A stretch of DNA of 62,663 bases from 2-01-FULL-49-17 sp964553025 (GCA_964553025.1 CAZKJF010000007.1:1-62663); one strand, 5' to 3'. Counted from the stretch's first letter, positions 8,089-15,556 are shown. Program-made: numbers and translations. Notes: generated from the sequence alone by a model not told the origin.

Positions 8089-8765
8089 TATTGCGGTGCG
8101 ATAACAACGACGAATTCCCCAAGCAGGTTGTTCTTGTTGGCCTGGATTTTGGCATCGATATCGGCGAGCGTGCCCCGATACACGGTTTCGAACTGCTTGG
8201 TCAGCTCCCGAGCGACGATCAGCTTCCGATGGCCGATCTTGGCGATCGCATCCAATTCTTTCAAAGCTTTCAGGACGCGGTGCTTGGATTCGTAGAATAC
8301 CACGGTTTCCTCGGTCGCGCCAACCCGTTCGAAGAACGTTTTACGGCCTTTTTTGTGGGGTGGAAAACCGAGAAATAAAAACCGGTCGCTCGGAAAACCA
8401 CTGATCGAAAGCGCGGCGATAGCCGCGTTCGGCCCCGGAATCGGCAAAATCGTCTCATGCGGCAACTCCTTTAAAATTTCCTGGATCAGATAGTTACCTG
8501 GATCATTCACGCCAGGCGTACCCGCATCCGAGACCAAGGCCACTTTTTTGCCCGATTGCAGGAGAGCGATAATTTTTTCAATGGTTTGCTCGCCGGAATG
8601 CTGGTGATACGAGATAATTTCTTTCTTAATATTGTAGTGATCAAGAAGCTGGCGCGTAACCCGGGTATCCTCGGCCAGGATCACATCTGCATTGGTGAGG
8701 ACGTGCACAGCCCGAAGCGTAATGTCCGAGAGATTGCCGATTGGCGTCGCAACGATGGAGAGCAT
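8088..8765 (-). CDS. rsmI: 16S rRNA 2'-O-ribose methyltransferase RsmI
   Basis: RsmI methylates the 2'-OH of C1402 in 16S rRNA with S-adenosylmethionine, fine-tuning the decoding centre. The 225-residue product carries the family signatures MLSIVATPIGNL at the start, LAEDTRVTRQLL (about 30-41), SDAGTPGVNDPG and PGPNAAIAALSISG. It is about 60 residues shorter than E. coli RsmI, mostly at the C-terminus. It lies between the AI-2E-family gene (3-nt gap) and metG (1-base overlap). Confidence 0.95.
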   Translation of the reverse strand: MLSIVATPIGNLSDITLRAVHVLTNADVILAEDTRVTRQLLDHYNIKKEIISYHQHSGEQTIEKIIALLQSGKKVALVSDAGTPGVNDPGNYLIQEILKELPHETILPIPGPNAAIAALSISGFPSDRFLFLGFPPHKKGRKTFFERVGATEETVVFYESKHRVLKALKELDAIAKIGHRKLIVARELTKQFETVYRGTLADIDAKIQANKNNLLGEFVVVIAPQ

Positions 8766-8768
8766 GGC

Positions 8769-9815
8769 TTAAGAGCTGCTGCGGCGGGATTCTTTCTGCC
8801 GCGCAACGTCATCAAGCATTTCGACGATAATCGTGGCCACCGGTACCGCCAAAATCATGCCCGGAATGCCCGCCAGCGTCTGGCCGACAAGCAATGCGAT
8901 GATAACCACGACGGGATTGAGATTGAGCGTTTTGCCGAGAATCAGCGGCACCAAGATATGATTTTCAAGCTGCTGAACGACGACGTACAGAATGATCACC
9001 CACAAACCTAGGGATGGCGATTGGAGAAAGGCCAAAAATGCTGCTGGAATGGCGCCGAGTACGGGACCTACCATGGGCACTAATTCCAGCACCATCATCA
9101 AGAGGCTCAAAATCAAGGCGAATTTAATATTTAGCAGCGACAGCCCGATATATACCATCAAGCCGACGATAAGACCCAGGAGCAGCTGGCCCTGGAACCA
9201 TTTGCCGACTTTCTTTTCGACGCGTTTCCAGAGGCCGGTGACATAGCTTTCATACTGCTCCGGCACTACGGATCCCAAAAAAGTTTCGATGCCCTTGCGC
9301 GTCACCGACAGATAGAACGAGATGACAAGAATCGCAAAAAACGAGAAGACGCCGCCGAACACGCTGACGATCAAACCGACAATAGACTGCGAGGCCTGCT
9401 GAAGATATGAAGAAAATCCTTCCAGGATATTCTCGATCTCGTTCAAAAAATCAAAATATTGGGGCGAAGAGTTTTGGACGTGCTCCAGCGAACCGACTAC
9501 TTTCTGAACGAACTCCGGCAGCGCCGTCGTGAGCCGGCTGATGTCATCGGAAATATAGGGCACGATCAGCGACGAAACGAACACCGCCAGACCCAGCACG
9601 GACAGGTACAGGAGCAGAACGCCCAGAATGCGCGGAAATCTTTTTTCATCAAGCCAATTTGCAAAGGGCGAAATTGCCGACGCGAGCACGAGCGCGAAAA
9701 GAAAGATAATAATTACTTCTTTCAGGGCATAGAGGAACACAAAGAGCAGCACAATGAGAATCGTGCGGAGAATGCTGCTGGTCGAGATGTCGAGCTGAAG
9801 ACGTTCGGATGCCAT
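8769..9815 (-). CDS. AI-2E family transporter (UPF0118/PerM-like)
   Basis: A 348-residue multi-spanning membrane protein of the AI-2E transporter family. N-terminal hydrophobic segments (about 15-60), a long loop near 85-150 and a C-terminal block with the family-typical LVPMVGPVLGAIPAAFLAF and PGMILAVPVATII are visible. Members have been assigned to autoinducer-2 export, Na+/H+ exchange or unknown transport, so the substrate cannot be stated. Its stop and start abut rsmI and the M16 peptidase gene, indicating one operon. Confidence 0.88.
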   Translation of the reverse strand: MASERLQLDISTSSILRTILIVLLFVFLYALKEVIIIFLFALVLASAISPFANWLDEKRFPRILGVLLLYLSVLGLAVFVSSLIVPYISDDISRLTTALPEFVQKVVGSLEHVQNSSPQYFDFLNEIENILEGFSSYLQQASQSIVGLIVSVFGGVFSFFAILVISFYLSVTRKGIETFLGSVVPEQYESYVTGLWKRVEKKVGKWFQGQLLLGLIVGLMVYIGLSLLNIKFALILSLLMMVLELVPMVGPVLGAIPAAFLAFLQSPSLGLWVIILYVVVQQLENHILVPLILGKTLNLNPVVVIIALLVGQTLAGIPGMILAVPVATIIVEMLDDVARQKESRRSSS

Positions 9816-11108
9816 TTAGGAAAGCGTTAGCAATTTCTTGAACGGTTCGGAATCTTTGAACGGGCCGATCAAGGCGAGATTCAGGCGGTCATCACGGAAT
9901 ACTTCGCCAGCAATGGTCTTAATTTCCTCGGCCGTAATTGCTTTAATTTTATCCAATTCTTCTTCGGGGGTCAAAACACGGCCCTCAAACAAAACCGGGC
10001 CGGCGTAGGCCTGGGCCACTGAACGGGAGTTTTCAAGCATGATGGCAAGGCTGCCTTCGGTTTTGTCCTTGGCTTTCTGCAGTTCTTCGTCGGTCACCCC
10101 CCCATCCCGGATCTTCTTGATTTCTTCGATGATGACTTTGATTGCGTCGAAGACTTTCTCGTTGTTGACGCCGGCATTGCAGGTAAACAATCCTGTATCG
10201 GTATATTCATCGGCTGACGCGCCGACGTAGTAGGCCAAGCCGCGCTTATCGCGGACTTCCTGAAAAAGCCGCGAGCTCATGCCGCCGCCGAGAATGGAAG
10301 CCAGCACACCCAGGGGATATTTCCGGCTGTCATGCATGTGAACCCCCCGGAAGCCGAGAATGAAATGGGTCTGATCGGTTTGCTTGAATTGGATCTTGAG
10401 CTGGGGTTCGGATTGCTGCTCCACCACCGATAATTTGGAAACTTTTTCGGCTTGGCGGATAGTTTTGAAATATGATTCGGTTTTGGTTTTGATCTCTTCG
10501 GGATCAATGTTGCCCGCGACCGCAACCACCGTGTTGGAAGCGATATAGTGGGTCGTGAAATAGTCAGCGAATTGCTGGCGGGTCAGTTTTTTGATGACCT
10601 CTTTTTCTCCCGCGATGCCCCAGCCGGCCGGCTGGTCGCCGTACAGCAAATGCTCGAACACTTCTTCGACATGGCGCTGCGGCAAATCCTGATACATATT
10701 GATTTCTTCGATGATGACGCCGCGTTCGCGATCAATTTCTTCCTGATCCAGACGCGAATTCAAGAAAATATCAAAGACGACATCCATGACTTCGGAGAGT
10801 TTTGACGAGCTGGCCCGGGCATAGTAGCCGGTATATTCCTTGCCAGTGAAGGCATTGAAGTCGGCGCCGATGCCTTCAAGCTCTTTGGCGATTTGGAGCT
10901 TGTCGGGACGCTTGGCTGTCCCCTTGAACATCATATGCTCAAGGAAGTGGGAGATGCCGTTAATGTCTTTCGTCTCGTATTTAGAGCCCGTACCGACGAG
11001 CACCAAAACCGTAACGGTTTTGGTGCTCTCCATCGGCACTGCCACCAGGCGCAAGCCGGAGTCGAAGGTATAGAGTTTATGCGGGAATACGGAGGTAATG
11101 GAAGTCAT
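9816..11108 (-). CDS. M16 family zinc peptidase
   Basis: Pitrilysin-type (M16B) metallopeptidase of 430 residues. The inverted zinc motif HxxEH is HFLEH at 54-58, and the distal Glu lies in RGVIIEEINMYQD (about 133). The C-terminal half holds the partner M16 domain with RDKRGLAYYVGA. Bacterial homologues process small peptides or pre-sequences. This is the first gene of an operon with the AI-2E-family permease, rsmI, metG and tatD. A TATAAT about 10 nt upstream of the ATG suggests an almost leaderless transcript. Confidence 0.92.
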   Translation of the reverse strand: MTSITSVFPHKLYTFDSGLRLVAVPMESTKTVTVLVLVGTGSKYETKDINGISHFLEHMMFKGTAKRPDKLQIAKELEGIGADFNAFTGKEYTGYYARASSSKLSEVMDVVFDIFLNSRLDQEEIDRERGVIIEEINMYQDLPQRHVEEVFEHLLYGDQPAGWGIAGEKEVIKKLTRQQFADYFTTHYIASNTVVAVAGNIDPEEIKTKTESYFKTIRQAEKVSKLSVVEQQSEPQLKIQFKQTDQTHFILGFRGVHMHDSRKYPLGVLASILGGGMSSRLFQEVRDKRGLAYYVGASADEYTDTGLFTCNAGVNNEKVFDAIKVIIEEIKKIRDGGVTDEELQKAKDKTEGSLAIMLENSRSVAQAYAGPVLFEGRVLTPEEELDKIKAITAEEIKTIAGEVFRDDRLNLALIGPFKDSEPFKKLLTLS

Positions 11109-11152
11109 CGGTGGGTTAATTATATAGTATAGCCGAAATGGGAACCATCGTG

Positions 11153-11225
11153 TGTCGGCGGGTGGATTTGAACCACCGACCTGAGCGTTATGAATGCTCC
11201 GCTCTAACCCCTGAGCTACGCCGAC
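11153..11225 (-). tRNA. tRNA-Met (CAT)
   Basis: Acceptor GTCGGCG/CGCCGAC, D-arm GCTC...GAGC, anticodon loop TTCATAA and T-arm GGTGG TTCAAAT CCACC are clear. The anticodon is CAT with an A31-C39 mismatch below the loop. It resembles elongator tRNA-Met; a lysidine-modified tRNA-Ile cannot be excluded. CCA is not encoded. Confidence 0.93.
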
Positions 11226-11241
11226 ATATCAATCCGAAACC

Positions 11242-11270
11242 ATTTTACGCCATTTTCTTGATTATTTCAA
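11242..11270 (-). promoter_or_regulatory. Promoter of tRNA-Met
   Basis: Minus-strand TTGAAA (11265-11270), 17-nt spacer, TAAAAT (11242-11247), about 16 nt from the tRNA 5' end. It overlaps the divergent tRNA-fMet promoter. Confidence 0.7.
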
Positions 11271-11285
11271 TAATTCTGATACAAT
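11258..11285 (+). promoter_or_regulatory. Promoter of tRNA-fMet
   Basis: TTGATT (11258-11263), 16-nt spacer, TACAAT (11280-11285); a second TACAAT follows at 11285-11290. Transcription would start about 9 nt before the tRNA. Confidence 0.6.
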
Positions 11286-11300
11286 ACAATCACATTCGAT

Positions 11301-11372
11301 CGCGGGGTAGCGCAGCGGTAGCGTGCTGGGCTCATAACCCAGAGGTCGTGGGTTCGAATCCCACCCCCGCAA
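11301..11372 (+). tRNA. Initiator tRNA-fMet (CAT)
   Basis: The anticodon loop is CTCATAA, with the three consecutive G-C pairs (GGG/CCC) that mark initiators. The first base C faces A72, the unpaired 1-72 position recognised by formyltransferase. T-arm GTGGG TTCGAAT CCCAC. CCA is not encoded (CAAG follows). Confidence 0.95.
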
Positions 11373-11376
11373 CAAG

Positions 11377-11412
11377 AAATAAAAACAAGCGACTCATCGC
11401 TTGTTTTTATTT
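11377..11412. terminator. Hairpin terminator after tRNA-fMet
   Basis: Perfect 16-bp arms with a CTCA loop; the 3' arm contains GTTTTTATTT, followed by further T. It starts 5 nt after the tRNA. Confidence 0.88.
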
Positions 11413-11550
11413 TTCCTAAGTTATTATCTCTTACTCCGGAAAGATTTATGCACTCCGAACGTATTGAACAGTAGCTCCTCTTCAGGTAGATTTTAGGAAA
11501 CGCTAATTTCGTATGTCGTACCCTCGCGCGCGAGATACGATCTGTGCCTG

Positions 11551-12018
11551 ATGAACAAAAAACTCTGGTGGGTCATTGGCGCCATTATCGTGGTCGTCAT
11601 AGCCGTGTGGGCAGTACGATGGAATCGGTCCGGCAAGACGGAAGAATCACCGTCCCCGTCGCCGTCATTAATCAGCGAAGTGCCGGTGGAAAGTCCAGCC
11701 AGCGGCATCGGTCCTTCGGGTTCGGCTGCCGGCAGCTCCAGCTACACCAACCTCGTCGCTCAATACAAAGACGCCCGAATCCAATTTGACGCTCATTGCC
11801 AAGCCATTCCCGCAACGGTTTCGATCAAGAACGGAACTAAGATTATGTTCGACAACCGGTCCGGCGATACGCGCTTCATCACCATCAACGGCGTCAGCTA
11901 CCGGTTCCCGGGCTATGGATACTGGATTATCCCGTTGACCAGCACCGCGCTGCCAAAGACTCTGACCCTCAATTGCGGCTCGGCCGTAAACGTCGGGACG
12001 ATCATGATCCAGAAATAG
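11551..12018 (+). CDS. Membrane-anchored secreted protein, paralogue A
   Basis: Unrecognised family. The 155-residue protein has an N-terminal membrane anchor (about 5-24), a Ser/Pro/Glu-rich linker (about 30-65) and a C-terminal extracytoplasmic domain (about 66-155). The domain shares a clear pattern with the convergent gene at 12086-12565: LVxxYxxxRIQFDAxCQAxP, a DNRS motif, a YGY motif and CGxAVNV. Two conserved Cys (in DAHCQ and NCGS) could form a disulfide. A small all-beta fold is plausible but unproven. The ATG lies 9 nt after a weak TACGAT -10, so the leader would be 2-3 nt. The pair shares a central terminator. Confidence 0.75.
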   Translation: MNKKLWWVIGAIIVVVIAVWAVRWNRSGKTEESPSPSPSLISEVPVESPASGIGPSGSAAGSSSYTNLVAQYKDARIQFDAHCQAIPATVSIKNGTKIMFDNRSGDTRFITINGVSYRFPGYGYWIIPLTSTALPKTLTLNCGSAVNVGTIMIQK

Positions 12019-12026
12019 CAGGAAGA

Positions 12027-12073
12027 GTTCTCCATCCAAAAGCGGGCCAAAGGCCCGCTTTTGGATGGAGAAC
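12027..12073. terminator. Bidirectional terminator, perfect 22-bp inverted repeat
   Basis: Two perfect 22-nt arms (starting GTTCTCCATCC) around an AAA loop, centred between the convergent paralogues. CTTTT is present in each direction within the arm. It serves both genes. Confidence 0.88.
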
Positions 12074-12085
12074 AAACGCGCTTCC

Positions 12086-12565
12086 CTACTGGCCGGAGAT
12101 GTTCGCCTGCAAATTGATGGTCGAAACGTTCACCGCCGGACCGCAATTCACGCCCACCGTGCGCGGCAGCGTGCCGCCCGAGATGGTAATGAGCTGGTAC
12201 CCGTAGGCGCCAAGATTGTACGTCTTGCCGTCTACGACAATCGCGCGCGCTTGATTCGAACGGTTATCAAGCAAGACCTGCGAGCCTGACTTCAGCGCAA
12301 ACGAAGCCGGAGCAGCCTGACAGTTGGCATCGAACTGGATGCGGCTGTTGGCGTAGTCTTTGACCAGCTGGTCATATGAGCGGCCAACGCCGGTCGGCGT
12401 TACCTTCGGCGAAGTTGACGTCTTTGGCGTGGCAGTCGTACCGTGAGCGCTTGATGTCGGAGAAGCGCTCGTACTGGGTGACGGTGCACCCGAATCTCGG
12501 CGGATAAACACCACGGCGGCAATGACAACCACGGCAATGATCACTAGAATCCAAGTATTTTTCAT
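12086..12565 (-). CDS. Membrane-anchored secreted protein, paralogue B
   Basis: The 159-residue protein has an N-terminal anchor (about 5-22), a Ser/Thr/Pro-rich linker (25-60) and a C-terminal domain with the same pattern as the gene at 11551: RIQFDANCQAAP, DNRS, YGY, a LPRT/LPKT turn and NCGPAVNV, with both Cys conserved. The two face each other tail to tail, which fits an inverted duplication followed by divergence. An extended -10 (TGATATACT, TATACT at 12611-12616) lies upstream, giving a leader of about 40 nt. Function unknown; the location is probably the outer face of the cytoplasmic membrane. Confidence 0.78.
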   Translation of the reverse strand: MKNTWILVIIAVVVIAAVVFIRRDSGAPSPSTSASPTSSAHGTTATPKTSTSPKVTPTGVGRSYDQLVKDYANSRIQFDANCQAAPASFALKSGSQVLLDNRSNQARAIVVDGKTYNLGAYGYQLITISGGTLPRTVGVNCGPAVNVSTINLQANISGQ

Positions 12566-12645
12566 AGAAAGTTTTTGAGAGTTAAGTTTCTCTATCGACC
12601 TGGTGCCTTGAGTATATCATCTCCGCAGCTCTTAGATATGCACAA

Positions 12646-12675
12646 TTGACAAACTGCTATTCTAAGTGGTAATGT
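12646..12675 (+). promoter_or_regulatory. Promoter of the DksA-like gene
   Basis: Consensus TTGACA (12646-12651), 18-nt spacer, extended -10 TGG-TAATGT (12670-12675). The predicted leader is about 74 nt. Confidence 0.6.
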
Positions 12676-12755
12676 ATATGTTCGTTCCTTCCATCAAAAA
12701 CAACCCCCTCCCGGGGTCTGATCAACCTCGGGATTCCTGAAAGGTCGTCTGGGAT

Positions 12756-13211
12756 ATGACATACGTTGAATGGCGAAGCAGGCTGGAGGCTCACCGGCTT
12801 AACATCAAGAACCGATTGGCCGGCGCTACACAGTTGCCGCAGGCAAATCTCCACGGCGCGCCCTCGGACCTTCCCGATAAGGCGACGGACGCAGTGGAGA
12901 TCAGCATGTCGGCAACAACTCGCATGGTCTTGTCGCGGATCGCGCAGAAAATTGACGAACTTCTCGCCAGCAAGCACGAGGAGAACTTCAACCTCTGCGA
13001 TAACATGATTCTCGACGAGGAGTGCGGCCAGGAAATTGGGCCGCAGCGATTGCGAGCACTCCTGGATTCTTCTCAATTCGTAGAGATTCCGACGGGCATC
13101 CTGACTCTCGGAATCTGCTTCGACTGCAAGAAGGCCCAGGAAGCCGAGCAACAGGATCGACGGAGACGCAGGGCAGCGCCCCTTACTCTGCCGACCTGGA
13201 ACTCCATCTAG
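12756..13211 (+). CDS. TraR/DksA-type zinc finger protein, divergent
   Basis: The 151-residue protein has a helical N-terminal part and a C-terminal four-Cys cluster in the DksA/TraR style: C81, C90, C121 and C124, with the GQEIGPQRLRAL segment after C90 and ICFDCKKAQE at the end. In classical DksA the first pair is CxxC; here eight residues separate C81 and C90, and a longer loop precedes the second pair. DksA proteins bind the RNA polymerase secondary channel with ppGpp; such a role is possible but unproven, and no DxxDxA tip is visible. AAGG lies upstream of the ATG and a hairpin terminator follows, so it is monocistronic. Confidence 0.65.
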   Translation: MTYVEWRSRLEAHRLNIKNRLAGATQLPQANLHGAPSDLPDKATDAVEISMSATTRMVLSRIAQKIDELLASKHEENFNLCDNMILDEECGQEIGPQRLRALLDSSQFVEIPTGILTLGICFDCKKAQEAEQQDRRRRRAAPLTLPTWNSI

Positions 13212-13269
13212 CGAAGCCGCCGTCAAGGGGTTGTAGGCCCATGTGTCCCAGCATGAGCCGGCTCCCCGC

Positions 13270-13310
13270 ACCGATGACAAGGTCCCACCTCGTGATGCCT
13301 TGTCATCGGT
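13270..13310 (+). terminator. Hairpin terminator of the DksA-like gene
   Basis: Perfect 13-bp arms ACCGATGACAAGG and complement with a 15-nt loop, followed by GTTTTTATTTT. Confidence 0.88.
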
Positions 13311-13367
13311 GTTTTTATTTTCCCTGTTTTTGTATAGAATATGGATAGATATGCGTCTTTAATTATT

Positions 13368-13667
13368 ATGGAAAAACCAAACATCCTTAGCGCCGGACAA
13401 ATCCAGACCGAGCTCAAAACGTTGCCTGGCTGGAACTATGCGAACGAAAAAATCTCCAAAGAATTTTCGTTTAACGATTTTTTGGATGCGCTGGGATTCA
13501 TCAACAAACTGGCCCCCTACTTCGAAGAAATGGACCATCATCCCGACATGCACATCATGTACAGCAAGGCCATGTTTGAATTGCAGCGATTCGACATCGG
13601 CGGCAAGGTAACCGACCGCGACATTACGGTCGCCCGCAAGATTGAAGCCGAATATGACAGCCGTTAA
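13368..13667 (+). CDS. Pterin-4a-carbinolamine dehydratase-like protein
   Basis: The 99-residue product matches the PCD/DCoH family (4a-hydroxytetrahydrobiopterin dehydratase): GWNYAN, FVDALGF-like FLDALGFINK, the catalytic HHP at 57-59 and VTDRDITVARKIE near the end. The third catalytic His of the family, usually in a T-H-D context after the second strand, appears to be Phe75 (RFD), so activity is uncertain. The frame opens at 13341, but the ATG at 13368 gives the family-length protein and leaves room for a -10 (TAGAAT, 13335-13340). The stop lies inside a 54-bp perfect palindrome. No aromatic amino acid hydroxylase is nearby. Confidence 0.82.
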   Translation: MEKPNILSAGQIQTELKTLPGWNYANEKISKEFSFNDFLDALGFINKLAPYFEEMDHHPDMHIMYSKAMFELQRFDIGGKVTDRDITVARKIEAEYDSR

Positions 13668-13715
13668 CCCAATCAAAAAAAGAGGCGGCCGCCTCTTTTT
13701 TTGATTGGGTTAACG
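13662..13715. terminator. Perfect 54-bp palindrome, probable terminator
   Basis: The first 27 bases (CGTTAACCC...GAGGCGG) are exactly the reverse complement of the next 27, with no spacer. It overlaps the PCD-like gene stop, contains TTTTTTT in the 3' arm and leads into the tRNA-Ser promoter (extended -10 TGG-TATTAT, 13719-13724). Confidence 0.8.
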
Positions 13716-13733
13716 TGGTATTATGCACCCGCC

Positions 13734-13820
13734 GGAAGCGTGCCAGAGTGGTTGAATGGGCCTGACTCGAAATCAGGTATATCCGCAAGGGTATCGGAGG
13801 TTCGAATCCTCCCGCTTCCG
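13734..13820 (+). tRNA. tRNA-Ser (CGA)
   Basis: Class II tRNA with acceptor GGAAGCG/CGCTTCC, anticodon stem CCTGA/TCAGG, loop CTCGAAA, a long variable arm and T-arm GGAGG TTCGAAT CCTCC. Discriminator G. Full CCA is not encoded. Confidence 0.95.
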
Positions 13821-13823
13821 CAC

Positions 13824-13910
13824 GGTGGGGTGCTCGAGTGGTTTAAGAGGACAGTCTTGAAAACTGTTGTACGGGAAACCGTACCGTGGGTTCGAATCCC
13901 ACCCCCACCG
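13824..13910 (+). tRNA. tRNA-Ser (TGA)
   Basis: Acceptor GGTGGGG/CCCCACC, anticodon stem ACAGT/ACTGT, loop CTTGAAA, variable arm GTACGG GAAA CCGTAC. Discriminator G, followed by encoded CCA (13911-13913). Three nt after tRNA-Ser(CGA), so the two are cotranscribed. Confidence 0.95.
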
Positions 13911-13954
13911 CCAGTCAAGAAAAACAGTTTTATAGTCTTTCCTTCAATAAATTT

Positions 13955-14260
13955 ATGAGCGCAAAAATTTCAGGCGGCGTCGCCCATGAGTTGCCGACAG
14001 ATTTGCGAAAAGCCCTGTCTTCTGACGCCAAAGCATTGGCGGCGTGGCAAGATATTACCCCGCTTTCCCGCAATGAATGGATTTGCTGGGCTATTTCGGT
14101 TAAAACGTCAGAGAAAAGAAAGGAACATATCGAGAGAGCCGTCTCGGAATTGAAGGAAGGAATGCGTCGCCCGTGCTGCTGGTACGGCTGCGTCCACCGG
14201 AAGGATAAGGCGTTAAGCCCTTCCCAGAAGCTTGTCATCCAGAGAAGAGGCGGGAAATAA
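13955..14260 (+). CDS. YdeI/OmpD-associated family protein
   Basis: A 101-residue protein resembling the C-terminal helical domain of the YdeI (bacteriocin-protection, OmpD-associated) family: ALAAWQDITPLSRNEWICWA followed by SEKRKEHIERAVSELKEG, a typical helical arrangement. An N-terminal half with the DUF1801/YdhG-like or DUF1905 domain seen in longer homologues is absent. The C-terminus has CCWYGC. The ATG at 13955 is chosen because upstream codons overlap tRNA-Ser(TGA). Function unknown; it may be cotranscribed with the tRNAs. Confidence 0.7.
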   Translation: MSAKISGGVAHELPTDLRKALSSDAKALAAWQDITPLSRNEWICWAISVKTSEKRKEHIERAVSELKEGMRRPCCWYGCVHRKDKALSPSQKLVIQRRGGK

Positions 14261-14270
14261 TAATCACGGA

Positions 14271-14474
14271 CTACTTTTTGTACTCTAAAATGTCGCCGGG
14301 CTGGCAGTCTAGAGCTTTGCAAATCGCCTCCAGCGTCGATAATCGGACCGCTTTCGCTTTGCCGTTTTTCAAAACGGAAATGTTTGCCATTGTGATGCCG
14401 ACTTTCTCGGCGAGCTCGGTCACACTCATCTTCCGCTTCGCCAGCACGACGTCGATGTTGATGATGATTGCCAT
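14271..14474 (-). CDS. XRE-family helix-turn-helix regulator, small
   Basis: A 67-residue Cro/C1-type DNA-binding protein consisting of little more than the HTH: VVLAKRKMSVTELAEKVGI, then ISVLKNGKAKAVRLSTLEAI and DCQPGDILEY. Such YozG-like regulators are often coupled to DUF2975 membrane genes, as here: its ATG lies 2 nt after the DUF2975 stop. The frame extends upstream but only over the DUF2975 gene. It probably autoregulates the operon; the promoter is at 15478-15506. Confidence 0.9.
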   Translation of the reverse strand: MAIIINIDVVLAKRKMSVTELAEKVGITMANISVLKNGKAKAVRLSTLEAICKALDCQPGDILEYKK

Positions 14475-14476
14475 GG

Positions 14477-14959
14477 CTAGATGGTTAATTCGTTCTCCGA
14501 TTGCAGGCCGATCGCATTGTGGAGCAATTTTTGAAGAACGGCGGCAAAGACTGCGATAATGACAGGAGAACACGCCGCGGCAAACCCGATGAAGATCGCG
14601 CCCGGCGCGTCATCGGCTTCCGCAATGAGGAATATAACCGGCATGCCGATCATGTACAGGCCGCTCATGGCGAGCGCGCAGTATTTGATGTATTTCAACG
14701 CTTTCACCGACAATTCCGAGAATGCGGTGCCCCGGTCGATATAATTCAAGAGCTGAAATGCATAATAGAGTGCAAAGAGGAACGGAACTGCCGTCAGGTA
14801 GAGACCGAACAAGATAGCCTCCTGGAGCGGAGCAATAACCGGCCATTCCAGGGCTGCGCCTTTCATAATCGACGGTAAGGCAAAGATACACAGGGCCAAT
14901 ACTGCTATTCCTATAAGGCATAGAACAACCTTGAGAAATAATGTGGATGCTTGTTTCAT
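14477..14959 (-). CDS. DUF2975 membrane protein (copy 2)
   Basis: The 160-residue product has four predicted membrane segments (about 9-28, 48-70, 93-113, 122-145) and matches the DUF2975 pattern, including GLYLTAVPFLFALYYAFQLL and the central KALKYIKYCA. It is a tandem paralogue of the next gene upstream; both end in SENELT(I/V). Function unknown. It lies between the other copy (9-nt gap) and the XRE regulator. Confidence 0.85.
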   Translation of the reverse strand: MKQASTLFLKVVLCLIGIAVLALCIFALPSIMKGAALEWPVIAPLQEAILFGLYLTAVPFLFALYYAFQLLNYIDRGTAFSELSVKALKYIKYCALAMSGLYMIGMPVIFLIAEADDAPGAIFIGFAAACSPVIIAVFAAVLQKLLHNAIGLQSENELTI

Positions 14960-14968
14960 GTTTGAATT

Positions 14969-15445
14969 TTACACAGTTAATTCGTTCTCCGACTTCATCT
15001 CCACGGCATTCTGCAAAATCCGCTCAAACATCGCCGCGGCCGCGGCGATCACAATCGAGCCGAAAGCGATGAAGACCCCCATCATGATGCCGCCGGCGGC
15101 ATCATCGCTACTATGGTTTAACATGATAACTATTTCTTCCGCCATGACAAAACCGATAATGGTTACGGCACAGTATTTGATTGTCCGCAAAGCCTTCACT
15201 GCCGCCGGTGAGAACACTTTGTTTTTTCCGACATACCCCACTACTTTGAATGCCTGAAAAAGCGCCACGAAAAACGGAATCGATCCGGCGTAGACAAGGG
15301 CTATGAACGGATCAAGATACACCTCAAAGAATGCGGCATTCGCGTTCACGCCCTCGACATGGGGCTCCCACAGCAATAAAACAAGGGCGACGATGCCGAT
15401 AAGCACGATGACCGCCTGAAGAAATATTGTTGAGCTTCTTTTCAT
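14969..15445 (-). CDS. DUF2975 membrane protein (copy 1)
   Basis: A 158-residue four-helix membrane protein and the first gene of the DUF2975-DUF2975-XRE operon. It shares with its neighbour the Lys-rich KALRTIKYCAV segment and the SENELTV end. It contains a perfect 22-bp palindrome in the coding sequence (15084-15105). A consensus promoter precedes it. Function unknown; in other bacteria such proteins are associated with small HTH regulators. Confidence 0.85.
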   Translation of the reverse strand: MKRSSTIFLQAVIVLIGIVALVLLLWEPHVEGVNANAAFFEVYLDPFIALVYAGSIPFFVALFQAFKVVGYVGKNKVFSPAAVKALRTIKYCAVTIIGFVMAEEIVIMLNHSSDDAAGGIMMGVFIAFGSIVIAAAAAMFERILQNAVEMKSENELTV

Positions 15446-15477
15446 GGATGGGTTTATGCGGATTTTATATATTCCTA

Positions 15478-15506
15478 ATCTTACTCTATTGATTATCGTT
15501 TGTCAA
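15478..15506 (-). promoter_or_regulatory. Promoter of the DUF2975 operon
   Basis: Minus-strand TTGACA (15501-15506), 17-nt spacer, TAAGAT (15478-15483), about 32 nt upstream of the ATG at 15445. Confidence 0.75.
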
Positions 15507-15556
15507 TATATATTTATCGTTATCTGTGGATAACGGAGATTCTTCAAAAAAGCGGA

